A DNA stretch of 64,000 nt from Vulcanimicrobiota bacterium (GTDB lineage Bacteria; Vulcanimicrobiota; Vulcanimicrobiia; Vulcanimicrobiales; Vulcanimicrobiaceae): NCBI GenBank assembly GCA_003161435.1, contig PMOS01000024.1:62001-126000 (forward strand). Reading direction: 5' to 3'. Position 1 is the stretch's first letter; every line of letters starts with the position of its first letter. Both the position numbers and the translations under genes were made by a program. The notes beneath the pieces are model-generated. The model was not told where the DNA came from, ran no database searches, and saw only the letters and a list, made by a program, of their open reading frames with translations. This document shows positions 41,910 to 50,809 of this stretch, piece by piece.

Positions 41910-44900
41910 TCAGACTGCGGCCAGCTCCCGAACTGCCGCGGCGTTGAAGTACGCGGCGCGCGGATGATGGATTACGAGCGCGGCCGTCGACTGCTCGGGC
42001 ATGATCTGGTAGGCGCTGGTCAGCGATGTGCCGATCGCGTTCTCGGCGTCGAGCAGGCGCCACACGAGCTCGTGCTGCGAGAGGTCGGGACACGCGCCGT
42101 AACCCCACGAGTAGCGCTTTCCGCGATCGTCGGGAAGGCCGAGCTCGTGACGGATGCGCCGATGCATCCGCTCCGCCAGCGCCTCGGCCGACTGCACTGA
42201 GAAGCCGTGGAGAAAATACGCCTCGCTGTAGTCGTTGCGCGCTTGCAGCTCGTCGGTTCGGCGTGACGCTTCTGCGCCGACGGTCACCACCTGAAGCACG
42301 ATGACGTCGCTCGCGCCGCCCGCTAAGGGCTCGCGAACGTAATCTGCCAAACACAGGTGCTCGCCGCCGAGTTGACGAGCGAACGTGAAGCGCGCGATCT
42401 CGCGCGTGCGGTCGGCCGGGTCGTACACGATCACGTCGTCGCCGCTGCCGGCCGCGGGAAAATACCCGTACACGACGCGCGGGTCGAGAAACGGCTCGGT
42501 TTCCGCCATCTTCTCGTAGCGGCGCAGGCGCGGCTCGAACTCTTCGGCGACGAGCTTCTCCCAGTCGGCGCCCTTGACGTTCGCGCCGCCCCACGACAGC
42601 CGGTACAGGCTGCGCAGATCGAAGCAATCCCACAGTTCGCGCGGGTCGACGTGGGCAAGCGTGCGCGCTCCCAGAAACGGCGGCGTGGGAACGTCGGCTA
42701 TGCCGACGTCGGCGCGAGCCGTCTTCCCCGATACCGCCGGCGCCGCGAGCGCGCCGGCGTCTTTCACCCGCAGCGCTGCCGCCTCGGTGCGCACGCGGTC
42801 GACGAGCACGAGCCGCGCGTCGTCGCTGGTCAGCGCGTCCATGAGGTCGAGCCCTTCGAAGGCATCCTTGGCGTAGAACACGCCGGGCTCGAAGAAGCGC
42901 TCCTCGGCAGCATACGCGACGCGCCGTCCGAAATCGCGGTTGATCGCCGCCCCGCCGATGACGACCGGATAGGTGAGCCCGCGCGAGGCCTGTTCTTTGA
43001 CGAGGATCGGCATCTGTTTGGACGTCGAGACGAGCAGCGCCGAAAGCCCGATCGCGTCGGCGTTCACCTCGACCGCCTTGTCGAGGATCGTGTTGACCGG
43101 CACTTGCTTGCCGATGTCATGGACCGTGTAACCGTTGTTCGAGAGGATCGTCCCGACCAGGTTCTTGCCGATGTCGTGCACGTCCCCGAACACCGTCGCG
43201 AGCACGACGACGCCTTTGCTGACGCCCTCCTTGCGCTCGAGGAATTGCTCGAGGTGCGCGACGGCCTTCTTCATCACCTCGGCCGACTGCAGCACGAACG
43301 GCAGGATCAGCTCGCCCGCGCCGAACTTGTCGCCGACTTCTTTCATCGCCGGCAACAGCACGTTGTTGAGGACGTCGACCGGATCGCGGCGCTCCAGCGC
43401 CTCGTCGATCTTCGCCTCGATCCCGTCCTTGCGCCGCCGCAAAATTGAATTGTGGATGCGCGTCTCGACCGGCGCGTCGGCGTCCTCGTCCATCGCTGCC
43501 TGACCGGACGTGGACGTCGGCACCTTCGCCTCGAAGTGTTCGATGACGCGTTGCAGCGCATCGGGCCGCCGGTTGAGCACGAGATCGTCACACAGCTCGC
43601 GCTCCTCCGGCCCGATCTCCGCGTACGGCTTGATGTCGGCCGGGTTGACGATCGCCATGTCGAGTCCGGCTTCGACGCAATGGTGGAGCATCACCGAGTT
43701 GAGCGCGTGCCGCGCGGCGGGATTCAGGCCGAACGACACGTTCGAGAGGCCGAGGGAGGTCAGCACGCCCGGCAGCTCGCGCTTGATCAGGCGGATCCCC
43801 TCGATGGTCTCGACAGCGGAGTCGATGTACTCGGCGTCGCCGGTGGCAAGCGTGAAGGTCAGGTCGTCGAAGATCAACGCCCCGGCCGGGATGCCGTACT
43901 CGTCGACGACGATGTCGCGGATGCGTGTCGCGATCTCGAGCTTGCGCTGCGCGGTCTTCGCCATCCCGGTTTCGTCGATGGTCAGCGCCACGACGGCGGC
44001 GCCGGCCTCCTTGACCATCGGCATCACGCTGTCGACCTTGGTGCGCCCGTTCTCGAGGTGGATCGAGTTCACCACCGGGCGTCCCGCGTAGATCTTGAGC
44101 GCGGCTTCGATCACCTTGGGTTCGGTGGAGTCGATGACGAGCGGCGCTTCGACCGACTGCGCCAGGCGTTTGACGATCGTCGCCATCTGAACGTCTTCGT
44201 CGGTGCGCTCGGTCAGCGCGGTGCAGATGTCGAGCAGGTGCGCGCCGCCTTCGACTTGGCCGCGCGCGACCAGCGTGATCTCGTCGTAGTCGTCGGACAG
44301 CAGCAGCCGTTTGATCTTGCGCGAGCCCTGGCTGTTGACGCGCTCGCCGATCAGTAGGACGGTGCCTTCTTGTTTGAGCGCGACCGACGTCATCGCCGAC
44401 GCCGCGAATTGCAGCGGTTTGGGATCCGGGATGCGCGGCGTGTAACCCGATGCGGCGAGCGCGTCAAGACTCGCGCGGAACGTCGCGATGTGGGCCGGCG
44501 TCGTGCCGCAACAGCCGCCGATCGCATTGACGCCGAAGTCGGTGACGAACGCGTGCAGCTCCGTCCCCATCTCTGCCGGCGTCTCGGGATAGATCGTCTC
44601 TCCCTTGGGGCCCATACGCGGTAGCCCGGCGTTGGGGATCACGCTCACGAAGCAGCGCGAACTATCGCAGAGATAGCGGATCGGATCGCGCATGTGCGAC
44701 GGGCCCGTCGAGCAGTTGAGGCCGATGACGTCGATCGGAAGCGCGTCGAGCGTCGCGCAAACCGCGCCGATGTCCGTCCCGAGCAGCATGCGTCCGGTGA
44801 CGTCGAGCGTCGCCTGGGCCTGGATCGGAACGCGGCGCACGCCCTTCTCGAAGGCGCGCGTGATCCCGGCGATCGCGGCTTTCATCTCGAGCAGATCCTG

Positions 44901-45398
44901 ACTCGTCTCGAGCAGGAGCAGGTCGACGCCACCCTCGATCAGCGCCGTCGATTGCTCTTCATACAGGTCGGCCAGTTGATCGAAGGTGATCTTCGAAAGG
45001 GCGGGATCGGACGAGGAGATCAGCATCCCGGTCGGCCCCAGCGAACCGGCCACGAAGCGCGGGTGATCGGGGGTCGAGAACGCGTCCGCGGCCCGGCGTG
45101 CAAGCTGCGCGGAGCCGACATTGATCTCGCGCGTCTGTGCGCCCAGGCCGTACTCGTCGAGCTTGAGCCGCGAAGCGGTGAACGAGTCGGTTTCGACCAC
45201 GTCGGCGCCGGCGGCGAAGTAGTCACGATGGATCTGCTCGATCAAGTCCGGGCGGGTCAGGACCAGGGCCTCGTTGCAGCCGTGGTGCGCCGCGCCGCCG
45301 AAATCGTCATCAGTCAGGTGCTGCGCCATCAACTGCGTCCCCATCGCCCCATCGAACAGGAGGACGCGTTCACGGAGGGCCTGGAGATAGTCGGACAT
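41910..45398 (-). CDS. metH: Cobalamin-dependent methionine synthase
   Basis: 1162 residues from the ATG at 45398 (another at 45407). Four modules are visible. The homocysteine domain starts LLFDGAMGTQL and has the zinc Cys pair in GGCCGTTPAH near residue 305. The pterin domain has LIGERVNSQGSRK near 350. The cobalamin domain has DVHDIGKNLV, whose His ligates cobalt, near 735. The C-terminal reactivation domain has RYSWGYGACPDLSQH near 1110. It makes methionine from homocysteine and methyltetrahydrofolate using B12, linking it to the B12-uptake locus at 1.5-6.3 kb. No riboswitch fits in its 62-base upstream gap. Confidence 0.96.
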   Translation of the reverse strand: MSDYLQALRERVLLFDGAMGTQLMAQHLTDDDFGGAAHHGCNEALVLTRPDLIEQIHRDYFAAGADVVETDSFTASRLKLDEYGLGAQTREINVGSAQLARRAADAFSTPDHPRFVAGSLGPTGMLISSSDPALSKITFDQLADLYEEQSTALIEGGVDLLLLETSQDLLEMKAAIAGITRAFEKGVRRVPIQAQATLDVTGRMLLGTDIGAVCATLDALPIDVIGLNCSTGPSHMRDPIRYLCDSSRCFVSVIPNAGLPRMGPKGETIYPETPAEMGTELHAFVTDFGVNAIGGCCGTTPAHIATFRASLDALAASGYTPRIPDPKPLQFAASAMTSVALKQEGTVLLIGERVNSQGSRKIKRLLLSDDYDEITLVARGQVEGGAHLLDICTALTERTDEDVQMATIVKRLAQSVEAPLVIDSTEPKVIEAALKIYAGRPVVNSIHLENGRTKVDSVMPMVKEAGAAVVALTIDETGMAKTAQRKLEIATRIRDIVVDEYGIPAGALIFDDLTFTLATGDAEYIDSAVETIEGIRLIKRELPGVLTSLGLSNVSFGLNPAARHALNSVMLHHCVEAGLDMAIVNPADIKPYAEIGPEERELCDDLVLNRRPDALQRVIEHFEAKVPTSTSGQAAMDEDADAPVETRIHNSILRRRKDGIEAKIDEALERRDPVDVLNNVLLPAMKEVGDKFGAGELILPFVLQSAEVMKKAVAHLEQFLERKEGVSKGVVVLATVFGDVHDIGKNLVGTILSNNGYTVHDIGKQVPVNTILDKAVEVNADAIGLSALLVSTSKQMPILVKEQASRGLTYPVVIGGAAINRDFGRRVAYAAEERFFEPGVFYAKDAFEGLDLMDALTSDDARLVLVDRVRTEAAALRVKDAGALAAPAVSGKTARADVGIADVPTPPFLGARTLAHVDPRELWDCFDLRSLYRLSWGGANVKGADWEKLVAEEFEPRLRRYEKMAETEPFLDPRVVYGYFPAAGSGDDVIVYDPADRTREIARFTFARQLGGEHLCLADYVREPLAGGASDVIVLQVVTVGAEASRRTDELQARNDYSEAYFLHGFSVQSAEALAERMHRRIRHELGLPDDRGKRYSWGYGACPDLSQHELVWRLLDAENAIGTSLTSAYQIMPEQSTAALVIHHPRAAYFNAAAVRELAAV

Positions 45399-45460
45399 CA
45401 CGACCATCGTAGCGGTTACGGGCACCGGAATAGCGCGCTCCCTCGTCCAATAATCTCCAG

Positions 45461-46381
45461 ATGGAAGCGATTGGACAGATCGCCGGCCGGCTCGAAGCGC
45501 TGGCCGCCATCGTCCGCGCCGCCCCTCCGGCGGCGGCCCTTCGCGACACCTTCGCGGCGATTCGGCTCGACGAGGTCGTCGGCTCGTCCCGGTTGGCCGG
45601 CGCACGGCTCGACGTCACCGAGGTCCGCGCATTGCTGGACCGCGGTCGCGCCCTCGGCGGGCACCGGCTCGACGAGTACCTGACCGTGCGCGGCTACTCG
45701 GACGCCGCGTCCTGGGCGGCCCAGCAAGGAACGCGCCGCGGCCCGGTAACGACCGAGGACCTGCGCACGCTACACCGCCTCACGGTCCGCGGCCTCACGG
45801 ACGACGGCGGCGTCTGGCGAACCCGAACCGTTCCGCCGCTCGCCGACGGCACGGTCCCGCCGCCGCACTGGCTCGTGCCGTTCGAAACCGAGACGTACGT
45901 CGGCCGGCTCGCGCTCGGGGCCGACGACCTCGCTCCGCTCGCCCTGGCGCGTGCGATCGCGCGGCTCGTCAGGCTGCAGCCGTTCGGGTCGGGAAACGGA
46001 CGCGTCGCACGGCTGGTCGCCAACCTGTTGGCCTACCGGCGCGGGCTACCGCCGATCGTGCTCGATTCGCGAGCGCGGCGCGGCTACGCCGCCGCCGTCC
46101 GCGCCGCGCTGGCAGGCAACGCGGAGCCGCTCGCGCGGGTGGTGGGGATCGCGCTGGCGCGCGGCCTCGAACGGCTCCGCGATGCCGTCGAACCGACCGA
46201 GGAGTTGCAGCCTCTGGCGACGTTCGGGGGTGCCGATCGGCTCTACAAGGCCGCTCAGCGCGGGCGCCTGCGGGTCGTTCGGCGCGCGGGGCGGCTCTAC
46301 AGCACGGCCTCTTGGGTCGCAACTTATGCGGCCAAAGGGTCAACGGGGAGCTCCGCGGCGCCGATGAAAGGGAGAGGATGA
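45461..46381 (+). CDS. Fic-fold protein with degenerate catalytic motif
   Basis: 306 residues. The Fic core motif, normally HPFx(D/E)GNGRxxR, reads QPFGSGNGRVAR near residue 171: the catalytic His is Gln and the metal-binding acid is Ser. The N-terminal inhibitory helix, usually SSxIEG, reads SSRLAG near 43, so the inhibitory Glu is missing too. The Fic overall layout (inhibition helix, then flap, then core, then C-terminal helical/winged region) is otherwise kept. AMPylation activity is unlikely. Its stop overlaps the start of glgP. Binding or regulatory function is possible. Confidence 0.8.
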   Translation: MEAIGQIAGRLEALAAIVRAAPPAAALRDTFAAIRLDEVVGSSRLAGARLDVTEVRALLDRGRALGGHRLDEYLTVRGYSDAASWAAQQGTRRGPVTTEDLRTLHRLTVRGLTDDGGVWRTRTVPPLADGTVPPPHWLVPFETETYVGRLALGADDLAPLALARAIARLVRLQPFGSGNGRVARLVANLLAYRRGLPPIVLDSRARRGYAAAVRAALAGNAEPLARVVGIALARGLERLRDAVEPTEELQPLATFGGADRLYKAAQRGRLRVVRRAGRLYSTASWVATYAAKGSTGSSAAPMKGRG

Positions 46382-48102
46382 CCCAGCCGCTCGTCGCCTA
46401 CGTGTCGATGGAGATCGCCGTAGCTCCGAACGTCGCGACGTACAGCGGCGGCCTCGGCGTGTTGGCCGGCGACGTCGTGCGCGCCGCTGCAGACGCGGGC
46501 TACCCCATGGCGGCGGTGACGCTCCTCTATCGCGACGGCTACTTCCGGCAGCACCTCGACGCCGACGGCCTCCAGCACGAAGAGCCTCAGAGCTGGCGCC
46601 CGGAAACGCAGCTCGAACTCCTGTCTCCGATCGTCACGATCGCGATCTCCGGCCGGCCGGTCACCGTCGGCATCTGGCGCTATACGGTGAGCGGCGTCGA
46701 CGGCGACAGCGTGCCGGTCTATTTCCTCGACACGGATCGCCCCGAGAACGATGACGCGGCGCGCGGCTTGACGCGCGCGTTGTACGGCGGCGATGCGCGC
46801 TACCGTCTCGAGCAGGAGACGCTGCTCGGCGTCGGCATGGTGGCCGCACTCGAAGCGCTCGGTCACGAGCATATCGCCACCTATCATATGAACGAAGGGC
46901 ACTCCGCACTGCTCGTGCTGGCCTTGCTCGAGCGGTTGCGGGCGACGCCGCACGGGCCGCCGACGTTCGACGATCTCGCGCGCGTTCGCGAACGCTGCGT
47001 CTTCACCACGCACACGCCCGTCCCGGCCGGCCACGATTGCTTCGGACTCGATCTCGCGCACGACGTGCTCGGACCCGAGTACGTCACCGCGCTGCGCGCG
47101 CTCGGCCTCGCCGACGGTGACGTCGTCAACATGACCCACCTCGCGCTGCGCGCCTCACACTTCACCAACGCGGTCGCGCTCAAGCACGGCGAGGTGTCGC
47201 GCTTGATGTTCCCGGACGTACACGTCCACGCGATCACCAACGGCGTCCACGCCGGCACGTGGGCGTCCACGCCGTTCGGCGAGTTGTTCGACCGGCATCT
47301 GCCGGGCTGGCGGCGCGACAACTGGCAGCTGCGCCAAGCGATCGGGATTCCGCTCGACGAGATCGCCGCCGCGCATGCGGTCGCCAAACACGCCCTGATC
47401 GACCGCGTCGCGCACGCGACCGGGAAGCTGCTCGATCCAAACCGTTTCACGATCGGGCTCGCCCGCCGGGCGACGGCCTACAAGCGCAACGACCTCATCC
47501 TTCGCGACACCGAACGCCTAGCCGCGATCGCCCGCCTTTTCGGCGGGATCCAGATCGTGTTCGGCGGCAAGGCGCACCCGCGCGACTGGGACGGCAAGGG
47601 AATGATCCAGCACATCGTCGGCGCCGCGCACGCGTTGAGCGGCAACGTCGACATCGTCTACGTCGAGGACTACGACATGACGTGGGGCGCCGCGCTCACC
47701 TCGGGCTCCGACATCTGGTTGAACACGCCGCGCCCGCCCAACGAAGCCTCCGGAACGAGCGGGATGAAGGCTGCGGTCAACGGCGTGCCGAGCCTCAGCG
47801 TGATGGACGGCTGGTGGATCGAAGGCGCGCTCGACGGCGTGACCGGCTGGTCGATCGACGCCGAAAGCGGCTGCGACGACGAGCGCACCGCCGACGCGCT
47901 ATACACGCTGCTCCAGCACACCATCCTGCCCGCCTACGTGCGTGACCGCCAGCACTACCTCACCGTGATGCGCGGCGCCATCGCGTTCAACGCCTCCCAC
48001 TTCAACGCCCAACGTATGCTGGCCCAATACGCGATCGAAGCGTACGACCCGGCCCCCGCCGAAGACAACCGCGTCGCCGCAAAACGCCTCCGCGCCGGCT
48101 AG
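46378..48102 (+). CDS. glgP: Alpha-glucan (glycogen) phosphorylase, GT35
   Basis: 574 residues from the ATG at 46378, overlapping the Fic-fold gene stop (ATGA). N-terminus VAYVSMEIAVAPNVATYSGG LGVLAGD is the short-form (archaeal/thermophilic-type) phosphorylase start. THTPVPAGHDCF near residue 220, and the PLP-Lys segment EASGTSGMKAAVNG near 460 are conserved. It releases glucose-1-phosphate from storage glucans. Shorter than the 800-residue enterobacterial form, as is usual for this subfamily. Confidence 0.9.
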   Translation: MTQPLVAYVSMEIAVAPNVATYSGGLGVLAGDVVRAAADAGYPMAAVTLLYRDGYFRQHLDADGLQHEEPQSWRPETQLELLSPIVTIAISGRPVTVGIWRYTVSGVDGDSVPVYFLDTDRPENDDAARGLTRALYGGDARYRLEQETLLGVGMVAALEALGHEHIATYHMNEGHSALLVLALLERLRATPHGPPTFDDLARVRERCVFTTHTPVPAGHDCFGLDLAHDVLGPEYVTALRALGLADGDVVNMTHLALRASHFTNAVALKHGEVSRLMFPDVHVHAITNGVHAGTWASTPFGELFDRHLPGWRRDNWQLRQAIGIPLDEIAAAHAVAKHALIDRVAHATGKLLDPNRFTIGLARRATAYKRNDLILRDTERLAAIARLFGGIQIVFGGKAHPRDWDGKGMIQHIVGAAHALSGNVDIVYVEDYDMTWGAALTSGSDIWLNTPRPPNEASGTSGMKAAVNGVPSLSVMDGWWIEGALDGVTGWSIDAESGCDDERTADALYTLLQHTILPAYVRDRQHYLTVMRGAIAFNASHFNAQRMLAQYAIEAYDPAPAEDNRVAAKRLRAG

Positions 48103-48123
48103 TCGATCATGTCATCGGGAAGA

Positions 48124-49311
48124 TCAGGGCCACGGTAATGACAGCGCGTCGGCGATAGCGGCGTCGTCGAGGCCCGCTTCGCGGAGGATCTCGGCGCCGT
48201 GCTCGTTGAGTTGCGGGGCGTGACGTAACGCGGGCGTTTCGCCGGCGCTCAGGCGCGTTGGGCGGCGCACGGTGCGTAGCGTCCCTTCGCTCGGGTGTTC
48301 TTCGACGCCGAAGAACGTTGCGCGCAGGTGCTCGTCCTCGAGCAAGTCTGCAACGTCCATGAGCGGGACGACCGGGATGTCCGCCGCACCCAGCGCGCCG
48401 AGCCACTCGGCTGACGTCCTCGTCGCGATGATCTCGGCGACGATCCCGTAGACCGCATCGTACTCGCGCCGGCGCACGTCGGGATCCCAGAGACGCGGGT
48501 CGGCGGCGAACTGTTCCTCGCGGCCGACGATCGCGAAGAACCGCCGCCAGTGCTTCTCGGTATAGACCAGCAAGCAGATGTATCCGTCGAGCGTGCGCAT
48601 CGGGCGGCGATTCGGCGCGAGCGCGCGGTTGTAGCCGAGATCGCCGGCCGGCGGCTCGAACAGATGGCCGGCGAGGTGATCGCTGAGCACGAGCTCGGCC
48701 AGCGTCTCGAACATCGGCACCTCGACCTGCTGGCCCTCACCGCTGCGCTCGCGCGCGAAGAGCGCGGCGATGACGGCGTGCGCCGCGTTCATCCCGGTGA
48801 TGCGGTCGGCGATGAGCGCGGGGACGAACCGCGGTTCGCCGCCTACGCGCGCGAAGATCGCCGCCAAACCGGAGATTCCCTGGATGAGGTCATCGTACGC
48901 CGGCCGCGCCGCGTACGGCCCGTCCTGACCGTAGCCGACCAGATCGGTGTACACGATCCGCGGGTTCACCGCGCGGACGTCCTCGTATCCCAGCCCCAAG
49001 CGTTGCATCGCCGCCGGCCGCACGTTGGTGATCAGCACGTCGGCGGTTTCGCACACCCGCAGCAGCGCGGCACGTGCGGGTGCGCGCTTGAGGTCGAGCA
49101 CGATGCTGCGCTTGCCGCGGTTCATGAACATGAACAACGGGCCCATGCCGCGATGGCGCGACGGTCCGGCGTACCGCATCACGTCGCCGTCGGGAGGTTC
49201 GACTTTGATCACGTCGGCGCCGTAGCCGGCGAGTAGATGCGTCGCCCATGGCCCCATCACGACCGTCGAGAGGTCGACGATGCGGATCCCCGCCAGCGGC
49301 GCGCCACTCAC
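48124..49311 (-). CDS. CaiB/BaiF family (class III) CoA-transferase
   Basis: 395 residues from a GTG overlapping the upstream stop (GTGA). N-terminus LAGIRIVDLSTVVMGPWATH, GADVIKVEPPDGD near 35, and PAYDDLIQGISGL with the catalytic Asp near 155. Transfers CoA between carboxylic acids, for example formyl-CoA/oxalate or carnitine types; exact substrate unknown. Confidence 0.9.
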   Translation of the reverse strand: MSGAPLAGIRIVDLSTVVMGPWATHLLAGYGADVIKVEPPDGDVMRYAGPSRHRGMGPLFMFMNRGKRSIVLDLKRAPARAALLRVCETADVLITNVRPAAMQRLGLGYEDVRAVNPRIVYTDLVGYGQDGPYAARPAYDDLIQGISGLAAIFARVGGEPRFVPALIADRITGMNAAHAVIAALFARERSGEGQQVEVPMFETLAELVLSDHLAGHLFEPPAGDLGYNRALAPNRRPMRTLDGYICLLVYTEKHWRRFFAIVGREEQFAADPRLWDPDVRRREYDAVYGIVAEIIATRTSAEWLGALGAADIPVVPLMDVADLLEDEHLRATFFGVEEHPSEGTLRTVRRPTRLSAGETPALRHAPQLNEHGAEILREAGLDDAAIADALSLPWP

Positions 49312-50792
49312 TGCGCGAGGATCAGGCCGGTCCCCGCGGCGACGCTGTTCGGAACGGCCGTCGACCAGCGCGGTGTCCCGCCCCGGTACCACGAGGTCGT
49401 CGTGTTCTGCACGAGCACGTGCCGGTACGGCCGCATCAAGCCGCCGATCGCGGCCGCGCCGCTGCCGATGTTGACGATCGCCGCACAGCCGCCGATCGGC
49501 GCGCCGTCTTGGTAGCAGACCGCGTACTCGCGGACGAACACGTCGCGCGACGTGCGAAACGCGTTCACGTCGCCTGAAGCCGGCGTAGCGACGAGCGGCG
49601 CCGATGGGACGATCGTCTCTTCGGGGAACGTCCCGTCCTCGGTCCCCGAGCCGCTCGGAAAATTATACGGGATCGCTTCGACCGAGTACGCCGGATCGTA
49701 CACGATCCAGTCGCTGGCGAGTTGCGTGAGAATGTTCGGCGCGCTGCCGTCGCCGCCGAAGTACTCGATCACGTACTTGTGCATCCCGTGATAGAGCAGC
49801 GCCGCGTTCGCGTTGTCGATCCAGCGAGGCTCGCTGATCGATCCCCAGGCGCCCTCGAGCATGACGCCCTCGAGGCGCGTCGCGCGGCGCGCCCAGACCA
49901 GACTGTACTCGTCGGCGTGTCCGCCGCTGTTCGCGATCACCGGCCGGCTCGACGCGTCGGTCAGGTTGACGGCGTCGTTCGCATATGCTTGCTGCGCGCC
50001 GAGCGGGTTGGAAGGCGACGAGTGCCGATCCCATTCAACGGCGGTTTCGCCGTAGTAGTAGCACCAGAACGCGTAGTCGGAGTGCGCGCAGGTCGGCGGC
50101 GCGTATGAGGTGTGACCGTACTTCGCATCGCGACCACAGTAGCCGTACGCGGGCTCGCAGTTGTAGCCGCCGCCGCCGTCGTCTTCGAAAACGTCCGTTG
50201 CGGCCGTGTTCTGGCGCGTCACCTCGGCGAACGCCGCCTGCACGTCGGGATCACCGATGAAGAACGGCTCGTACTTCGTCCCACCGTCGTCGGGGAAAGC
50301 GACCGCGTACAGGCGGTTGCCGTTGTTTCCTTGGTGCTGGAACGCGTGCGCGTAGCTCCCGCGCTCGGCGTGCAGATGACCGGCAACCTCATCCGACCCG
50401 TGCGAGCAAGGATTGGAGCCGTCCTCGGCGACGCCGGGCGGCAGCAGGAGCGACGAGAGAAACTTGCCGCCCAGAACCGGGAACGGGCCGCAATACGGCG
50501 CGATGTTCGGATCGGTGTACACGATGATGTGCTTGGCTCCGGCTGCCGCCAACTCGCTGCTGACCCCGATTAGCTCGCGCTTCGCGTTGACCTCGTTCCA
50601 GTCGACGTGTCGCCCCATCCACGCCAGATCGACGTTCATGTTCCGCGGGCTCACGCAGTCGTGCCCGCGTGGGCAGGCGTATTTCCAGTTGTGCAAGTGC
50701 TGCGGCCCGGCATCGCGACGCGGCGCTGCCCCGAAAGCCGCTAGCACGAACGCCGCGGCGACCAACATTCGTCCGACTCGCCCGACGGCCAC
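49308..50792 (-). CDS. Secreted protein of unknown function (494 aa)
   Basis: 494 residues from a GTG; a hydrophobic signal (MLVAAAFVLAAFGAA) follows at residue 9. The mature part is rich in Trp, Tyr and Cys, with segments such as HIIVYTDPNIAPYCGPF and EPRWIDNANAALLYHGMHKY that resemble TIM-barrel glycoside-hydrolase strands (tentative). Coupled to the CoA-transferase gene. I do not assign an activity. Confidence 0.55.
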   Translation of the reverse strand: MAVGRVGRMLVAAAFVLAAFGAAPRRDAGPQHLHNWKYACPRGHDCVSPRNMNVDLAWMGRHVDWNEVNAKRELIGVSSELAAAGAKHIIVYTDPNIAPYCGPFPVLGGKFLSSLLLPPGVAEDGSNPCSHGSDEVAGHLHAERGSYAHAFQHQGNNGNRLYAVAFPDDGGTKYEPFFIGDPDVQAAFAEVTRQNTAATDVFEDDGGGGYNCEPAYGYCGRDAKYGHTSYAPPTCAHSDYAFWCYYYGETAVEWDRHSSPSNPLGAQQAYANDAVNLTDASSRPVIANSGGHADEYSLVWARRATRLEGVMLEGAWGSISEPRWIDNANAALLYHGMHKYVIEYFGGDGSAPNILTQLASDWIVYDPAYSVEAIPYNFPSGSGTEDGTFPEETIVPSAPLVATPASGDVNAFRTSRDVFVREYAVCYQDGAPIGGCAAIVNIGSGAAAIGGLMRPYRHVLVQNTTTSWYRGGTPRWSTAVPNSVAAGTGLILAQ

Positions 50793-50809
50793 GCGCTCCC
50801 TACCCCCGG

